Shown here: in pieces, positions 1-9,250 of the stretch
Layout: each line of letters opens with the position of its first letter
Position numbering within the stretch: position 1 is the first letter of the stretch
DNA from: Psychrobacter sp. LV10R520-6
Lineage (GTDB): Bacteria; Pseudomonadota; Gammaproteobacteria; Pseudomonadales; Moraxellaceae
Reading direction: 5' to 3'
Assembly: GCF_900182925.1 (NCBI RefSeq)
Contig: NZ_LT900024.1
Location: 2,728,001-2,792,000, forward strand
DNA length: 64,000 nt
The notes under the pieces: generated by a model
What the model was told of the DNA's origin: nothing
Database searches by the model: none
Seen by the model: only the letters and a program-made list of their open reading frames with translations
Translations under genes and position numbers: made by a program

Positions 1-25
1 ATTAAATCGAATATAGTTCGTCTTA

Positions 26-1108
26 TTAGTCTGAATTATCAGTGAATTGGTCGCCATCATTAAGCTGATTGCCATGACAGATTTGCTCGGCAGTTACTGG
101 CTTGCTACCGGCAAATTGTAATTTGGTTATCGCTAAGGTGCTGGCTTGCTGATTTATGTTGTCTACTTGCTGTTTGTCTTTACCGCACGCAACCAAAATA
201 GCCTTGCGTCCGACACTGATAACGGTTCCGACAGGTTTAGTGGTTTGCTGGGTCGTATTAACAGGTAGGCTGGCTAAAATCTTAACACGTTGTCCCTCTA
301 AAAAAGTATAAGCGCCCGGCCATGGGGTTAGTCCGCGGATTTGCCTTTCAATTACAGTAGCCGATTGTGACCAGTCAATAGCGCCTTCTGTTTTGATGAG
401 CTTTTCAGCATAATTAGCCTCATTGTCATCTTGGGTGATAGCCTGCGTTTGATAATAATTTAGGTCTTGTAGCACGGTGCTGATAGCAGTCGCGCCTAAC
501 TCTGCCAGCTTATCATGGAGACTGGCGGCACTGTCATCGGCTTCAATAGCGCAGCTAACTTTATGCAACATATCGCCAGTATCTAACCCTTTATCCATCT
601 GCATAATGGTAATACCCGTCTGAGTATCTCCGACTAATAATGCCCTGTGAATGGGCGCCGCGCCGCGCCACCGTGGTAATAAGGAAGCGTGAATATTCAA
701 GCAGCCGTAAGTAGGTGTGGTCAAAACCCCAATAGGCAATATCAGCCCGTAAGCGGCAACGATCATCACGTCCGATTGATAAGTTCTCAAGGTTTGTCTG
801 GCAGCAATACCGGAACTGCTAGACTTTTTAAAGGTATCGGGTTGTTCAACAGGAATGTCATGAGCCAGTGCGACTTGTTTAACGGCAGAGGCTGATAGTT
901 TTTGACCGCGTCCCGCCTTACGATCCGGCTGGGTATATACCGCTACAATATCTATATTGAGCGCGTCTTGTTGGCTGATTAACGCCTCAAGGCTTATAGC
1001 TGCAAACTCAGGGGTACCCGCAAAAACCACTCGCAATCGGCTGGTAGCTTGCGGGTTCTGAGTAGTGGGGGCGGTAGATAAGTCGGAAGAGGAAGCAATT
1101 ATAGTCAT
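26..1108 (-). CDS. fmt: Methionyl-tRNA formyltransferase
   Basis: Formylates the methionine on initiator tRNA using 10-formyl-tetrahydrofolate, in the cytoplasm. The N-terminal formyltransferase fold carries the family signature HASLLPRWRGAAPIHRAL and the segment MDKGLDTGDML. The C-terminal OB-like domain (RQIRGLTPWPGAYT) is also present. At 360 residues it is longer than the usual ~315. The family normally begins near RVVFAGTPEF, so the first ~24 residues (Ser/Thr-rich) are either a real extension or a start called too far upstream; no clear Shine-Dalgarno precedes the ATG at 1108. The deformylase gene def, often its neighbour, lies about 51 kb away at 52.1 kb. Confidence 0.95.
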   Translation of the reverse strand: MTIIASSSDLSTAPTTQNPQATSRLRVVFAGTPEFAAISLEALISQQDALNIDIVAVYTQPDRKAGRGQKLSASAVKQVALAHDIPVEQPDTFKKSSSSGIAARQTLRTYQSDVMIVAAYGLILPIGVLTTPTYGCLNIHASLLPRWRGAAPIHRALLVGDTQTGITIMQMDKGLDTGDMLHKVSCAIEADDSAASLHDKLAELGATAISTVLQDLNYYQTQAITQDDNEANYAEKLIKTEGAIDWSQSATVIERQIRGLTPWPGAYTFLEGQRVKILASLPVNTTQQTTKPVGTVISVGRKAILVACGKDKQQVDNINQQASTLAITKLQFAGSKPVTAEQICHGNQLNDGDQFTDNSD

Positions 1109-1296
1109 AGCAGCGTATTATGTATTATTAATCCACCTATTATAGGTGAGTTTACGGCGTTGTGCCATGATTGTAATAGCGCTTGATAGGAGTCGATAAT
1201 GATAAAGCTTATCTTTATTATAGAATAGGTATGAATGATGAGCGCTTTGTAATAAGTTCACTATATTTTGTTATACCGATATAGGATCATGCATCC

Positions 1297-4209
1297 ATGC
1301 AACAGTTTCAGTCTCTACAACGCTTGCTGTTCTTTTATACCCTGACGCTAATAATCATGTTGTCGTTATACTATGTGGTGATGTTTCTTGACCTCAAAAC
1401 GCACAGTAAGCAGCATACGCTAAGTATCTTTAATTCTTTACAGTATGAGCTTATTGAGCAGGCTGAACCCACCGATGCGGACATTGAGAAAATATTACAG
1501 AAGCCTATTTTTCAAGATATCAGTTATCAGCTGGTTTTTATGCTGCCGTCTGGTCAGACTTACGTCCATCGTTATACCCGTCCTCATGAGGCTGAATTTA
1601 CTACCGTTAACTTCCCTACCCTTGCTTCGCCGTTCGTCAATAGTAATAGCGCCTATACCCTTAATAACAGTGCTTTAGCAGGCACTATCAAGCTTGAAAG
1701 TGGTCATCAAGTATACACGGTACTGCGCCATCAACCGCCTGAAATAAATTGGATCTTTTATCGTTTTTGGCTGCCATTAATGACGGCGATTATACTCTTT
1801 ATCATCGCACTACTTTACATGCTCAACCGTCGTACCAATTGGGAACAGCTGTTACTCTATACCGATAACTTGAACAGCGCTGCGAAAAAGGCTTACACAC
1901 CGCCACCATTTATTGAAAAAAAAACGACCGCTGATTTTTTACGCTTAGGGCATGCCCTTAGTCGTATCAGTTATCAGCTACATAATAATAATCGACGCAG
2001 TAAAACGCTCAACCATCGGCTTGAGCGCTTGGTCGATCAGGCACCGCTACCTATGCTGATGGTAATGCGTCACGGGCAGGTCAGCTTTTTTAATCAGCGT
2101 TTCGAGCAAGTATTTGCCACCTCATTCCAGCCTAATGCAAATTATCAACTGACTGACTTTGTCACTGGTAACGATGAATCGACCCAACTCCTGCTACAGG
2201 AACTATCCACCCAGCGTGTCACCCGTACGCTATTGGTCTACGGCATAGCGAACAAGCAAGCCTATCAGCTACATATCACTCCTTGGTTCGGCGAGCATGG
2301 ACAAGTTCATGGCTTTACCGTGCTCCTCAATAATGTCAACGATTTTGTCAATCAGACTGAGATCTTACAACAACAAAACCAGCAGCTACAACGACAGCTT
2401 AGCGAATTTAGCCAGCTTAGATCTGTCATTGGTCACGAGCTACGCCCACCGTTAGATGCCATTATTGGCATACTTGAACAGATAGATACTAAGACTTTAA
2501 CGGCTGAGCGGCATGAAGTACTGACCACGTTAACGCAGTCTAGTCACTCTATGCTAGCGATGCTCAATGACATGCTAGATATAGCAAATATAGAGGCAGG
2601 AAAAACTCATATTATTAATGAGCCTGTAGATATTTTTAAACTGGGACAACATGTTAGTCATTTAATGACAGACAATACACGTCGGCAAGGACTTGAGTTA
2701 CTGTATTTTTTTGCACCCGATTGTCCACGCTATATCGATACGGATAGCACTCGTTTGCGTCAAATCTTACTTAATTTATTAGATAGCGCCATACAATTTA
2801 CTACCTCAGGTTATGTCGCACTTGTCATCGAACCTGTTACCATTAAAAATCGGACACAAACACAGGAACAAAAAGAGGAAGGCGGATCAACGTTTGGCGC
2901 TCATGATATCAAAGCTCATAATGTCAAAAAAGACAACCCGCAACATTGGGTTCGCTTTAGCATACAAGATACAGGAATAGGTATAGTGCCTGCTAGGCAA
3001 CAGCAGTTGCTTGATTATTTTAATAAAACCAATAACCAAACCAGCCAGCAATTCGCTGATATCGGACTGGCCTTGGCTACTTCTAATAGTTTCGCTCAGT
3101 TATTAGGCGGATTTATTGAGCTTGACAGTACCTTTGATAACAACCGCTCTAATGAAGTTAGCACCTTTATGCTCTACCTACCCTGTCGCCGTCCCAGTTA
3201 TCAACCGGTATATCATTTCAATACTAACTTGACTCACATTCACCTTATCGCGGTCGTCGACCAAACACTTTTCGCCACCAATCTGCGACGTCTGTGTCAC
3301 TATTTATCAATACCTGCCACTATTTATACTGCTGTAGACATAGCGAGCAGTCAACAGCTAACCAACCAGCTGGCGCAAAACATACAAACGCTGGCGCCTA
3401 TATTACTTTTAGATTATGAATATTATGAGATCAGTACTATAGCGTTATCTGAGGACTCAGAAGATAGCAATAGTAGGATAACTCCTAAAGAAATGAGTCA
3501 TAACGAAGCAAACCATACAGAAGCAAACCATACAGAAGTAAATCATAAAAAAACAAACTATAAAAGTACAAGCGACAAAGCAGCGACTAATACTAACGTC
3601 CGGGAAGTGTTAGACAGTCTATTGAACCGCTCATCGTTACCCAAGATACTCCTTAGCATGAAGCCTGAGCGCAGTATACCTTCTACGCTACTGGCTCAGT
3701 TTGACGGTTTTTTAAGCAAACCCTTAGATAGCGCCTTATTGCTATCCGAGCTGCTGCGCCTAACACAACCAATAACACAGAAAAAAAACAATAAAGGTGC
3801 TGAATCAGCAACAGCGCTAAACAATCCTATAGAAGAAGTATTAGCACCGCTGATTTTAGTAGTAGAAGATAGCCCAACCAATCAAAAAATTACCTGCAAA
3901 TTATTAAGTAAATTGGGCTATCGCAGTATGGTGGCAGAAGATGGTCAGCAAGCTTTAGATCAGCTACAAGTTCAGCGCCAAGAAATTGCACTAATCTTAA
4001 TGGACTGCCGAATGCCCGTTATGGATGGCCTGCAGGCCACCCAAGCTATTCGCGCACAAGGGGATGACATTCCTATCGTGGCGCTCACTGCGAACAATAC
4101 TGAACAGGATCGTGAAGATTGTTTTGCGGTAGGAATGGATGAGTTTTTATCCAAACCTATTGATAAAAATAAACTACAAGCCGTTTTACAACACCTAATT
4201 AAAGCTTAA
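1297..4209 (+). CDS. Hybrid sensor histidine kinase/response regulator, BarA/GacS-like, with degenerate ATPase domain
   Basis: Membrane-bound hybrid kinase of 970 residues. Two hydrophobic segments (about 11-31 and 155-176) bracket an extracytoplasmic sensor region. A PAS-like region (about 245-345) follows, then a HisKA H-box with phospho-acceptor His380 in GHELRPPL, a HATPase domain and a C-terminal receiver with Asp903 in ILMDCRMP. The receiver is intact (VVEDSPTN, ALTAN, SKP motifs). The ATPase domain looks eroded: the N-box reads NLLDSAIQFT, with Ser497 where the Mg-binding Asn is expected, and the G2 box reads GLAL instead of GLGL. DTGIGI of the G1 box is kept. There is no Hpt domain, unlike BarA. 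A low-complexity linker with 15-bp tandem repeats (about 3500-3550) precedes the receiver. The signal sensed is unknown. Confidence 0.85.
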   Translation: MQQFQSLQRLLFFYTLTLIIMLSLYYVVMFLDLKTHSKQHTLSIFNSLQYELIEQAEPTDADIEKILQKPIFQDISYQLVFMLPSGQTYVHRYTRPHEAEFTTVNFPTLASPFVNSNSAYTLNNSALAGTIKLESGHQVYTVLRHQPPEINWIFYRFWLPLMTAIILFIIALLYMLNRRTNWEQLLLYTDNLNSAAKKAYTPPPFIEKKTTADFLRLGHALSRISYQLHNNNRRSKTLNHRLERLVDQAPLPMLMVMRHGQVSFFNQRFEQVFATSFQPNANYQLTDFVTGNDESTQLLLQELSTQRVTRTLLVYGIANKQAYQLHITPWFGEHGQVHGFTVLLNNVNDFVNQTEILQQQNQQLQRQLSEFSQLRSVIGHELRPPLDAIIGILEQIDTKTLTAERHEVLTTLTQSSHSMLAMLNDMLDIANIEAGKTHIINEPVDIFKLGQHVSHLMTDNTRRQGLELLYFFAPDCPRYIDTDSTRLRQILLNLLDSAIQFTTSGYVALVIEPVTIKNRTQTQEQKEEGGSTFGAHDIKAHNVKKDNPQHWVRFSIQDTGIGIVPARQQQLLDYFNKTNNQTSQQFADIGLALATSNSFAQLLGGFIELDSTFDNNRSNEVSTFMLYLPCRRPSYQPVYHFNTNLTHIHLIAVVDQTLFATNLRRLCHYLSIPATIYTAVDIASSQQLTNQLAQNIQTLAPILLLDYEYYEISTIALSEDSEDSNSRITPKEMSHNEANHTEANHTEVNHKKTNYKSTSDKAATNTNVREVLDSLLNRSSLPKILLSMKPERSIPSTLLAQFDGFLSKPLDSALLLSELLRLTQPITQKKNNKGAESATALNNPIEEVLAPLILVVEDSPTNQKITCKLLSKLGYRSMVAEDGQQALDQLQVQRQEIALILMDCRMPVMDGLQATQAIRAQGDDIPIVALTANNTEQDREDCFAVGMDEFLSKPIDKNKLQAVLQHLIKA

Positions 4210-4279
4210 TAGACAGCTTAAAGCCTATCTATAGTCAGTAATAAATAAGATAGGTACACACTTAATTCCGCATAACTGA

Positions 4280-4375
4280 TAAAAAATTTTCTAGCTTGCT
4301 GTATGACTGCGTCACTTCAGAGGCTTCGAAAATTTCCCCCAGCCATACTGTGTCTGTTTTAAAGTAACTCAACCA
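4280..4375 (-). repeat. Interspersed palindromic repeat, copy A
   Basis: Intergenic copy of a repeat family found seven times in the window. Read on the minus strand it has the conserved left arm (ACAGTATGGCTGGGG then AAATTTTC) and right arm (AGCTAGAAAATTTTTT), with an inner segment GACGCAGTCA. It is closest to the copy at 44350-44432. It lies between the hybrid kinase and ribE, whose 3' ends face each other here, so it may also stop transcription. Confidence 0.7.
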
Positions 4376-4458
4376 TACTAACAATCTACCCGTATTAATA
4401 AGGGCTATTATGCCAGCGGTCTTATTCACTACTCTATAAAACTTTTTATTTTATAAAG

Positions 4459-5133
4459 TTACTTCATAAAGCCGTTATCTGCTAAAAAATCCTCAGTAAT
4501 AGGGCTTTGCAGGCTGGGCGCATTCATGGTTCCGGTTTGCGATTTATTTAATAGACGCTCTAAGTAGCGTGCCACAATATCTACCTCAATATTGACCTTG
4601 CTACCTAACAGCCAATGCTTGGCAATATTGGTAACCTGCGCCGTATGCGGAATGATATTCAAACAGACGATATTGTCCCGTACCAGATTGGTCGTCAGAC
4701 TGATGCCATCAAGCGTGATAGATCCCTTAGTCGCCGTATAATGCGCCAACTCTTGCGGTAATTCGATTTCGATATAAATAGAGCGCGCATCTTTTTCAAG
4801 CTTACTCACGACGCCGACCCCATCAACGTGTCCAGCGACAATGTGCCCACCAAAGCGGGTGGTCGGTAGCATGGCTTTTTCTAAATTGACCACATGACCT
4901 GATTTTAAGTCCTCTAGTGCAGTACGGGCAATAGTTTCACGTGAAACATCAACAGCATAATAATTACTACCCAAATCCACTACGGTCAAACAAATACCAT
5001 TTGAAGCAATAGAATCGCCTAATGACACATCGCTGAAGTCCAAATCATCAGATTCAATTACCAAGCGAATATCACCACCAACTGGCTGCATGGCTTTAAC
5101 TTTACCCACACTTTCGATAATTCCTGTAAACAT
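4459..5133 (-). CDS. ribE: Riboflavin synthase, alpha subunit
   Basis: Dismutates two 6,7-dimethyl-8-ribityllumazine molecules to riboflavin. Two repeated lumazine-binding domains are visible: MFTGIIESVGKV...GDSIASNGICLTVVDL, then GGHIVAGHVDGVG...GSITLDGISLT. The start is placed at the ATG at 5133 because the family begins MFTGI and an AGAGGG ribosome binding site lies just upstream; a 13-residue upstream extension to 5172 is open but unlikely. The gene is co-directional with ribD but separated from it by a 573-bp gap full of DnaA boxes. A perfect parS-like palindrome lies inside the gene, encoding VSRET. Confidence 0.95.
   Translation of the reverse strand: MFTGIIESVGKVKAMQPVGGDIRLVIESDDLDFSDVSLGDSIASNGICLTVVDLGSNYYAVDVSRETIARTALEDLKSGHVVNLEKAMLPTTRFGGHIVAGHVDGVGVVSKLEKDARSIYIEIELPQELAHYTATKGSITLDGISLTTNLVRDNIVCLNIIPHTAQVTNIAKHWLLGSKVNIEVDIVARYLERLLNKSQTGTMNAPSLQSPITEDFLADNGFMK
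4934..4947. promoter_or_regulatory. parS-like site inside ribE
   Basis: Perfect 14-bp palindrome GTTTCACGTGAAAC, the core of the bacterial ParB centromere site. It falls within ribE codons for VSRET. Confidence 0.75.
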
Positions 5134-5543
5134 ATGACCCTCTTTTTCTTGTTTAGTGATAACTATCAACATTTTATAACTGATTATTTGTGTTAACTGC
5201 TTATTAGCATAGCACTACATTCGTATATCAATAACAAAATCTATCAATCATGACTATTGGCTATCCTAGCAATCTACTGTTGCTAAATTATTTAACTGAG
5301 TGAAGTACTATACTCAATTGGATTTTATGGCACTTTTCGTATAATAAGTAGAATATTTAAGATAAGCTGTGGATAACTAAGCATTATCTGCACTCTTTCA
5401 CCTTAGGAACCCTTGTTTCAATAAAGTTATCCACAAGCTATCCACTTATTAGTACATAAAGAACTAGATATAGGGATATCTCGTTAAAGTAATGATTAAT
5501 AAAGGATTATCCCGAAAGCACTTCAATTATTAGCCATTTATAA

Positions 5544-5557
5544 GTTTCATGTGAAAC
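5544..5557. promoter_or_regulatory. parS-like site (one-base variant)
   Basis: GTTTCATGTGAAAC, one base from the perfect palindrome, in the ribE-ribD gap among the DnaA boxes. Confidence 0.65.
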
Positions 5558-5580
5558 GTAGTTATGAAAAGTTATACACA

Positions 5581-5594
5581 GTTTCATGTGAAAC
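5581..5594. promoter_or_regulatory. parS-like site (one-base variant)
   Basis: GTTTCATGTGAAAC, a second copy 37 bp from the previous site and in the same orientation, directly after a TTATACACA box. Confidence 0.65.
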
Positions 5595-5706
5595 CTCATT
5601 TGAAGCCCCCTAAAATGACCTAGTTATCCACATTTATTACAGAAACTGAAAACACTTTGGATAACTAAACACTTATACACAGATGATTTTTATATTTTAA
5701 AAGTCT

Positions 5707-6762
5707 TTAGAGTGGCAGCAAAGTAAGTTTTAGGTCAGTACCCACTTGCTCATGGCTATGATAGTCAAAGCGCAACTGCTGCGCTAAAGATAGCGGATTA
5801 AAATCAACCATTGCTCGTGCTTGCGCACCCAATAGACAAGGCGCTTGATAAACAATAAGCTCATCTACCAGCTGTTGGCTTAAAAAGCTCCCCGCAACAG
5901 CAGCACCCGCTTCTATCAATACATCATAACAATGATGCTCGCTTACCAAAGATTTTAGCAGCGCCATCAAATTATCCTCACGCCAATAAAGCGTATCGGC
6001 ACGCCGGCACAGTTGATAATCGGATTGTAAATCATGGGCTAAGCGTGCGCGTCTATCGAGTACCACCACTATAGGGCCAGGCACTTGCTCAGGGGATACA
6101 GTTAACTGCGTAGAACGCACATTTAGCTGTGGATTGTCTGCTATAACCGTTGCGCTGCCAGTAATAATAGCGCCACTTTGCGCACGCAGCTTTTGTACAT
6201 CTTCGCGCGCAGCCGCTGAGGTAATCCACTTTGACTCCCCTGTCGCCATCGCAGTACGACCATCAAGGCTGGTGGCAATCTTGAGCCGTACATAAGGCAT
6301 TTGCGTGCGCATAGCCTTCAAAAACCCTTGATTTAATGCTTCCGCTTGAGCGTTTAAGGTTCCCACTGTAACCGCAATGCCAGCCTGCTCTAATAAACGA
6401 ACCCCGCGACCAGCCACTTGTGGATTAGGATCAAGACCTGCAATCACCACGCGCGTGATACCTACATCAATGAGTGCACGAGCGCAAGGCGGCGTTCGCC
6501 CCGTATGACTACAGGGCTCCAAGGTTACATAGGCCGTCGCACCCGCTGCTTGCGTTCCTGCATCTTTGAGTGCGAACACTTCGGCATGCGGCTGCCCCGC
6601 TTGCGGATGAAACCCTTGTCCCACTATCTCTCCTGCTTTTACTAGCACACAGCCTACTGCTGGATTAGGCCGCGTAGTATATAAACCGTGCTTCGCTTGC
6701 TCAATAGCGAGCATCATAAAATAGCGGTCTTGAGCATCTTGGGCGTGATTTAATGTTGGCAT
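5707..6762 (-). CDS. ribD: Bifunctional riboflavin biosynthesis deaminase/reductase
   Basis: Catalyses the deamination and side-chain reduction steps of riboflavin synthesis. The N-terminal zinc deaminase domain shows RPNPAVGCVLV, the HAEVFAL motif and PCSHTGRTPPC, which supplies the zinc cysteines. The C-terminal reductase domain begins near YVRLKIATSLDGRTAMATGESKWIT. The length, 351 residues, is normal. It lies upstream of ribE on the same strand, but the long gap argues against a simple ribD-ribE operon. No strong ribosome binding site precedes the ATG. No FMN riboswitch was recognised. Confidence 0.95.
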   Translation of the reverse strand: MPTLNHAQDAQDRYFMMLAIEQAKHGLYTTRPNPAVGCVLVKAGEIVGQGFHPQAGQPHAEVFALKDAGTQAAGATAYVTLEPCSHTGRTPPCARALIDVGITRVVIAGLDPNPQVAGRGVRLLEQAGIAVTVGTLNAQAEALNQGFLKAMRTQMPYVRLKIATSLDGRTAMATGESKWITSAAAREDVQKLRAQSGAIITGSATVIADNPQLNVRSTQLTVSPEQVPGPIVVVLDRRARLAHDLQSDYQLCRRADTLYWREDNLMALLKSLVSEHHCYDVLIEAGAAVAGSFLSQQLVDELIVYQAPCLLGAQARAMVDFNPLSLAQQLRFDYHSHEQVGTDLKLTLLPL

Positions 6763-6823
6763 AAAGGGAGTACACTTAATAAAAAAGTAGATAATGATGG
6801 CTATAGTTAACCCAATTTAGAAA

Positions 6824-6960
6824 CGGCGCAACGTTACTGGGCTACTGGAATGAATTTTTTGCAGGCTCGAAGCACGCTTGCGAACAGTACGCCAGAAAAA
6901 TTTATACCAGTGGCACGTTGCTACAAGTAACTCTCTTTTATATTGAATCGACTCTATATA
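6824..6960 (+). repeat. Interspersed palindromic repeat, copy B
   Basis: Divergent copy of the repeat family in the ribD-nrdR gap. It shares its inner CGCTTGCGAAC segment, its AGAAAAATTTATACCAGTGGCACGTTG-type arm and its tail ATTGAATCGACT with the copy at 17190-17335. It fills most of the gap just downstream of nrdR. Confidence 0.6.
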
Positions 6961-6963
6961 TCG

Positions 6964-7431
6964 TTAATCGTCACTTTTCTCTGATGGACGAATATTAGCA
7001 ATTTCTTGATGAAAGGCATCGATATCTTGAAAGTCACGATAGACACTGGCAAAGCGGACATAGGCGACATCATCAAGGGTTTTTAGCTCACTCATGATGA
7101 TTTCACCCAGCACTTTGCTGCTAATCTCGCGCTCGCCCATTTGCCTTACCCTCTTCTCAATACGGCTAATCATCGCCTCTTGCTCATCAATAGTGATCGG
7201 GCGTTTTTGTAGCGGTAGTAGGATAGAGCGGCGCAGTTTTTCATTATCGTAAGGCTCGATTTTGCCACTTGATTTGATAATCCGTGGCATGACCACTTCT
7301 ACCATCTCAAAGGTGGTAAATCGCTCTTGGCAGCCGCTGCAAAGTCGTCGCCGGCGTACTTGTGCACCTTCAGCGGCCAGACGTGAGTCAATAACTTTTG
7401 TCTCTGACGCATTACAATAAGGGCAATGCAT
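6964..7431 (-). CDS. nrdR: Transcriptional repressor NrdR
   Basis: Represses ribonucleotide reductase genes in response to nucleotide state. It has an N-terminal zinc ribbon (MHCPYC then CSGCQERF) and an ATP-cone domain (IKSSGKIEPYDNEKLRRSI...). The length, 155 residues, matches the family. NrdR commonly neighbours ribD, as here. No NrdR box was identified in the window. Confidence 0.96.
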   Translation of the reverse strand: MHCPYCNASETKVIDSRLAAEGAQVRRRRLCSGCQERFTTFEMVEVVMPRIIKSSGKIEPYDNEKLRRSILLPLQKRPITIDEQEAMISRIEKRVRQMGEREISSKVLGEIIMSELKTLDDVAYVRFASVYRDFQDIDAFHQEIANIRPSEKSDD

Positions 7432-7585
7432 ACCATTTTCCTTGTGTTCACACTGAGAGCTGTGGTGATAACAGTAGAGGGAATTCTTTAGATGCTTTCT
7501 TTTGAATACTTATTTTCAATAGTTTCTTTAAAATGATTTCTTTTAAATACTTTTTTTTAAATACTTTGTTAGCAGGTTTAGCCCA

Positions 7586-9049
7586 TTATTTACCAATACA
7601 AAAACTACCAAAAATCTTGCCTAATAAGTCATCTGCGCTAAATTCACCGGTAATCTCACCTAAGCTAATTTGCGCTTGGCGTAAGCTTTCAGCCACTAAC
7701 TCCCCTGCGCTAAACACTGTTAATTGCTCATGTGCCTCTGCTAGATAATCAGCGGTTCGCCTTAATGCATCTAAGTGGCGTGTACGTGCAATCAAGCTAT
7801 TCTCAGGGGGGTGAAATCCTACCTTAGCACATAAAGCCTCAATTAAATTTTCGATACCAGCACCTGTTTCACATGAAACAGGCACTTGCTCATATCTCTG
7901 ATTTTTCATCTGAGTTTGAGAGGTAGCAGTGATATTGTTGGCTATATTACTATTCAAGTTGTCGCTCAATAAGTCGCTTTTATTGGCAATAATCAATAAA
8001 CGCTTAGCCTCTGGCAACTCGCCAAATAGCTGTTCTGCTAGCTGTAGGGGTGTGCCATTGTCCTCGATATCACGAGTAACATCATAGACCATTATTAATA
8101 TATCGGCCTGTTTAATAGCAGTGTGGGCACGCTCGATACCGATACGCTCTACGGTGTCTTCCGTATCACGCAAGCCTGCAGTATCCGTTAAATGTAGCGT
8201 TAAACCATTCAATACTACCGTTTCTTGCAATGTATCTCGGGTAGTACCTGCCACTTCGGTGACGATAGCTCGCTCTTGACCTGCTAGACGGTTGAGCAAA
8301 CTAGATTTACCCGCATTAGGTCTCCCTGCTAATACCACGTGAATGCCGTCGCGTAATAGCTGACCTTGTTTGGCAGTTGCTAATACTTGATCAATTTGTG
8401 CTTGGGTCTGCTCAAGCTTATTCTGAATCACCCCATCTGATAAAAAGTCCACGTCCTCTTCATCGGGGAAGTCAATCGCCGCCTCAACATGCAAACGCAG
8501 ATGGATTAGCTGCTCTAGTAACTGATTAATCTTTTGCGAAAACTCACCGCTTAATGAGCGTATGGCGCTACTGGCAGCGGCGGCGCTGGTCGCATCAATA
8601 GCATCAGCAATAGCTTCTGCTTGTACCAAGTCTAATTTATCATTATCAAAAGCGCGATAAGAGAACTCTCCAGCACCAGCTTGCCGCGCGCCTAACTCAA
8701 AGACTCGCGCTAGCAACTGACTCTGTAATATCGTACCGCCATGACCCTGCAACTCAATCACATCCTCACCAGTGAATGAATGCGGCGCTTTAAAATACAG
8801 TACCAAACCTTCATCAATGACCGTACCATCCGCCTGATAAAAACGGCAGAAGCTGGCCAATCGAGGCGTGAAAGCCGACTTACCCGTTAGCTGACAAGCA
8901 ATAGCATATGCCTTTGCCCCTGACAGACGAATAATACCTACCCCACCACGGCCCAGCGGCGTTGCAATAGCGGCAATCGTGGCTGGTCCAGAGGAACTAG
9001 ATAGTTCAGATATATCAGCTGGCGGTGACGACGTTGCGATAGAATCCAC
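7586..9049 (-). CDS. mnmE: tRNA uridine-5-carboxymethylaminomethyl modification GTPase
   Basis: Works with MnmG to modify the wobble uridine of certain tRNAs. It has the N-terminal folate-binding domain (IAAIATPLGRGGVGIIRLSG), a helical domain, the inserted G domain (GRPNAGKSSLLN, DTAGLR, NKSD) and the C-terminal FCIGK that carries the conserved cysteine. The start is uncertain: TTG at 9061 lacks a binding site, while GTG at 9049 follows GAGAG at a suitable distance, so 9049 is preferred. A parS-like variant site lies inside the gene. The length (~487 residues) is slightly long because of a Ser-rich N terminus and an insertion in the G domain. Confidence 0.95.
   Translation of the reverse strand: MDSIATSSPPADISELSSSSGPATIAAIATPLGRGGVGIIRLSGAKAYAIACQLTGKSAFTPRLASFCRFYQADGTVIDEGLVLYFKAPHSFTGEDVIELQGHGGTILQSQLLARVFELGARQAGAGEFSYRAFDNDKLDLVQAEAIADAIDATSAAAASSAIRSLSGEFSQKINQLLEQLIHLRLHVEAAIDFPDEEDVDFLSDGVIQNKLEQTQAQIDQVLATAKQGQLLRDGIHVVLAGRPNAGKSSLLNRLAGQERAIVTEVAGTTRDTLQETVVLNGLTLHLTDTAGLRDTEDTVERIGIERAHTAIKQADILIMVYDVTRDIEDNGTPLQLAEQLFGELPEAKRLLIIANKSDLLSDNLNSNIANNITATSQTQMKNQRYEQVPVSCETGAGIENLIEALCAKVGFHPPENSLIARTRHLDALRRTADYLAEAHEQLTVFSAGELVAESLRQAQISLGEITGEFSADDLLGKIFGSFCIGK
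7866..7879. promoter_or_regulatory. parS-like site inside mnmE (one-base variant)
   Basis: GTTTCACATGAAAC, flanked by T and A so that the symmetry extends to 16 bp apart from the central mismatch. It is within mnmE coding sequence. Confidence 0.6.
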
Positions 9050-9177
9050 ACTTACTCTCAATAGCTAAAACTCCATTATAGACGGCTCAGACTGGCCTGA
9101 CAAAGCAAACTTTATATAACGGTATTTGGCATTTTTATACTTAAGTTTGATAACTATAAAACGGTAAAATATTGCGT

Positions 9178-9209
9178 AAAAAAACCACCGCTTAAGCGAT
9201 GGTTTTTTT
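9178..9209 (-). terminator. Intrinsic terminator candidate between yidC and mnmE
   Basis: Hairpin ACCACCGCTTAAGCGATGGT flanked by A7 and T7, so it could work on both strands. It lies downstream of yidC and upstream of mnmE, separating the two co-directional genes. Confidence 0.8.
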
Positions 9210-9250
9210 GATCATTAACCTAATTAGCTATTAATCAATTAGACAATCAA

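Larger units (their letters stand above)
5368..5681. promoter_or_regulatory. Second DnaA-box cluster, ribE-ribD gap
   Basis: Matches to TTATNCACA: TGTGGATAA at 5368 (reverse), TTATCCACA at 5427 and 5634, TTATACACA at 5572 and 5673. A one-mismatch box TTTGGATAA lies at 5656 (reverse), and a weaker CTATCCACT at 5438. Two parS-like sites lie within the cluster. The surrounding gap (5134-5706) is AT-rich and holds no ORF. The density is similar to that in the rpmH-dnaA gap. It could be a DnaA-titration or regulatory locus, an origin remnant, or a second origin element; sequence alone cannot decide. Confidence 0.7.

Noticed and set aside
5134..5706. FMN riboswitch upstream of riboflavin genes
   Set aside because: No recognisable conserved riboswitch core in the leaders of ribE or ribD; the gap is dominated by DnaA boxes and parS-like sites.
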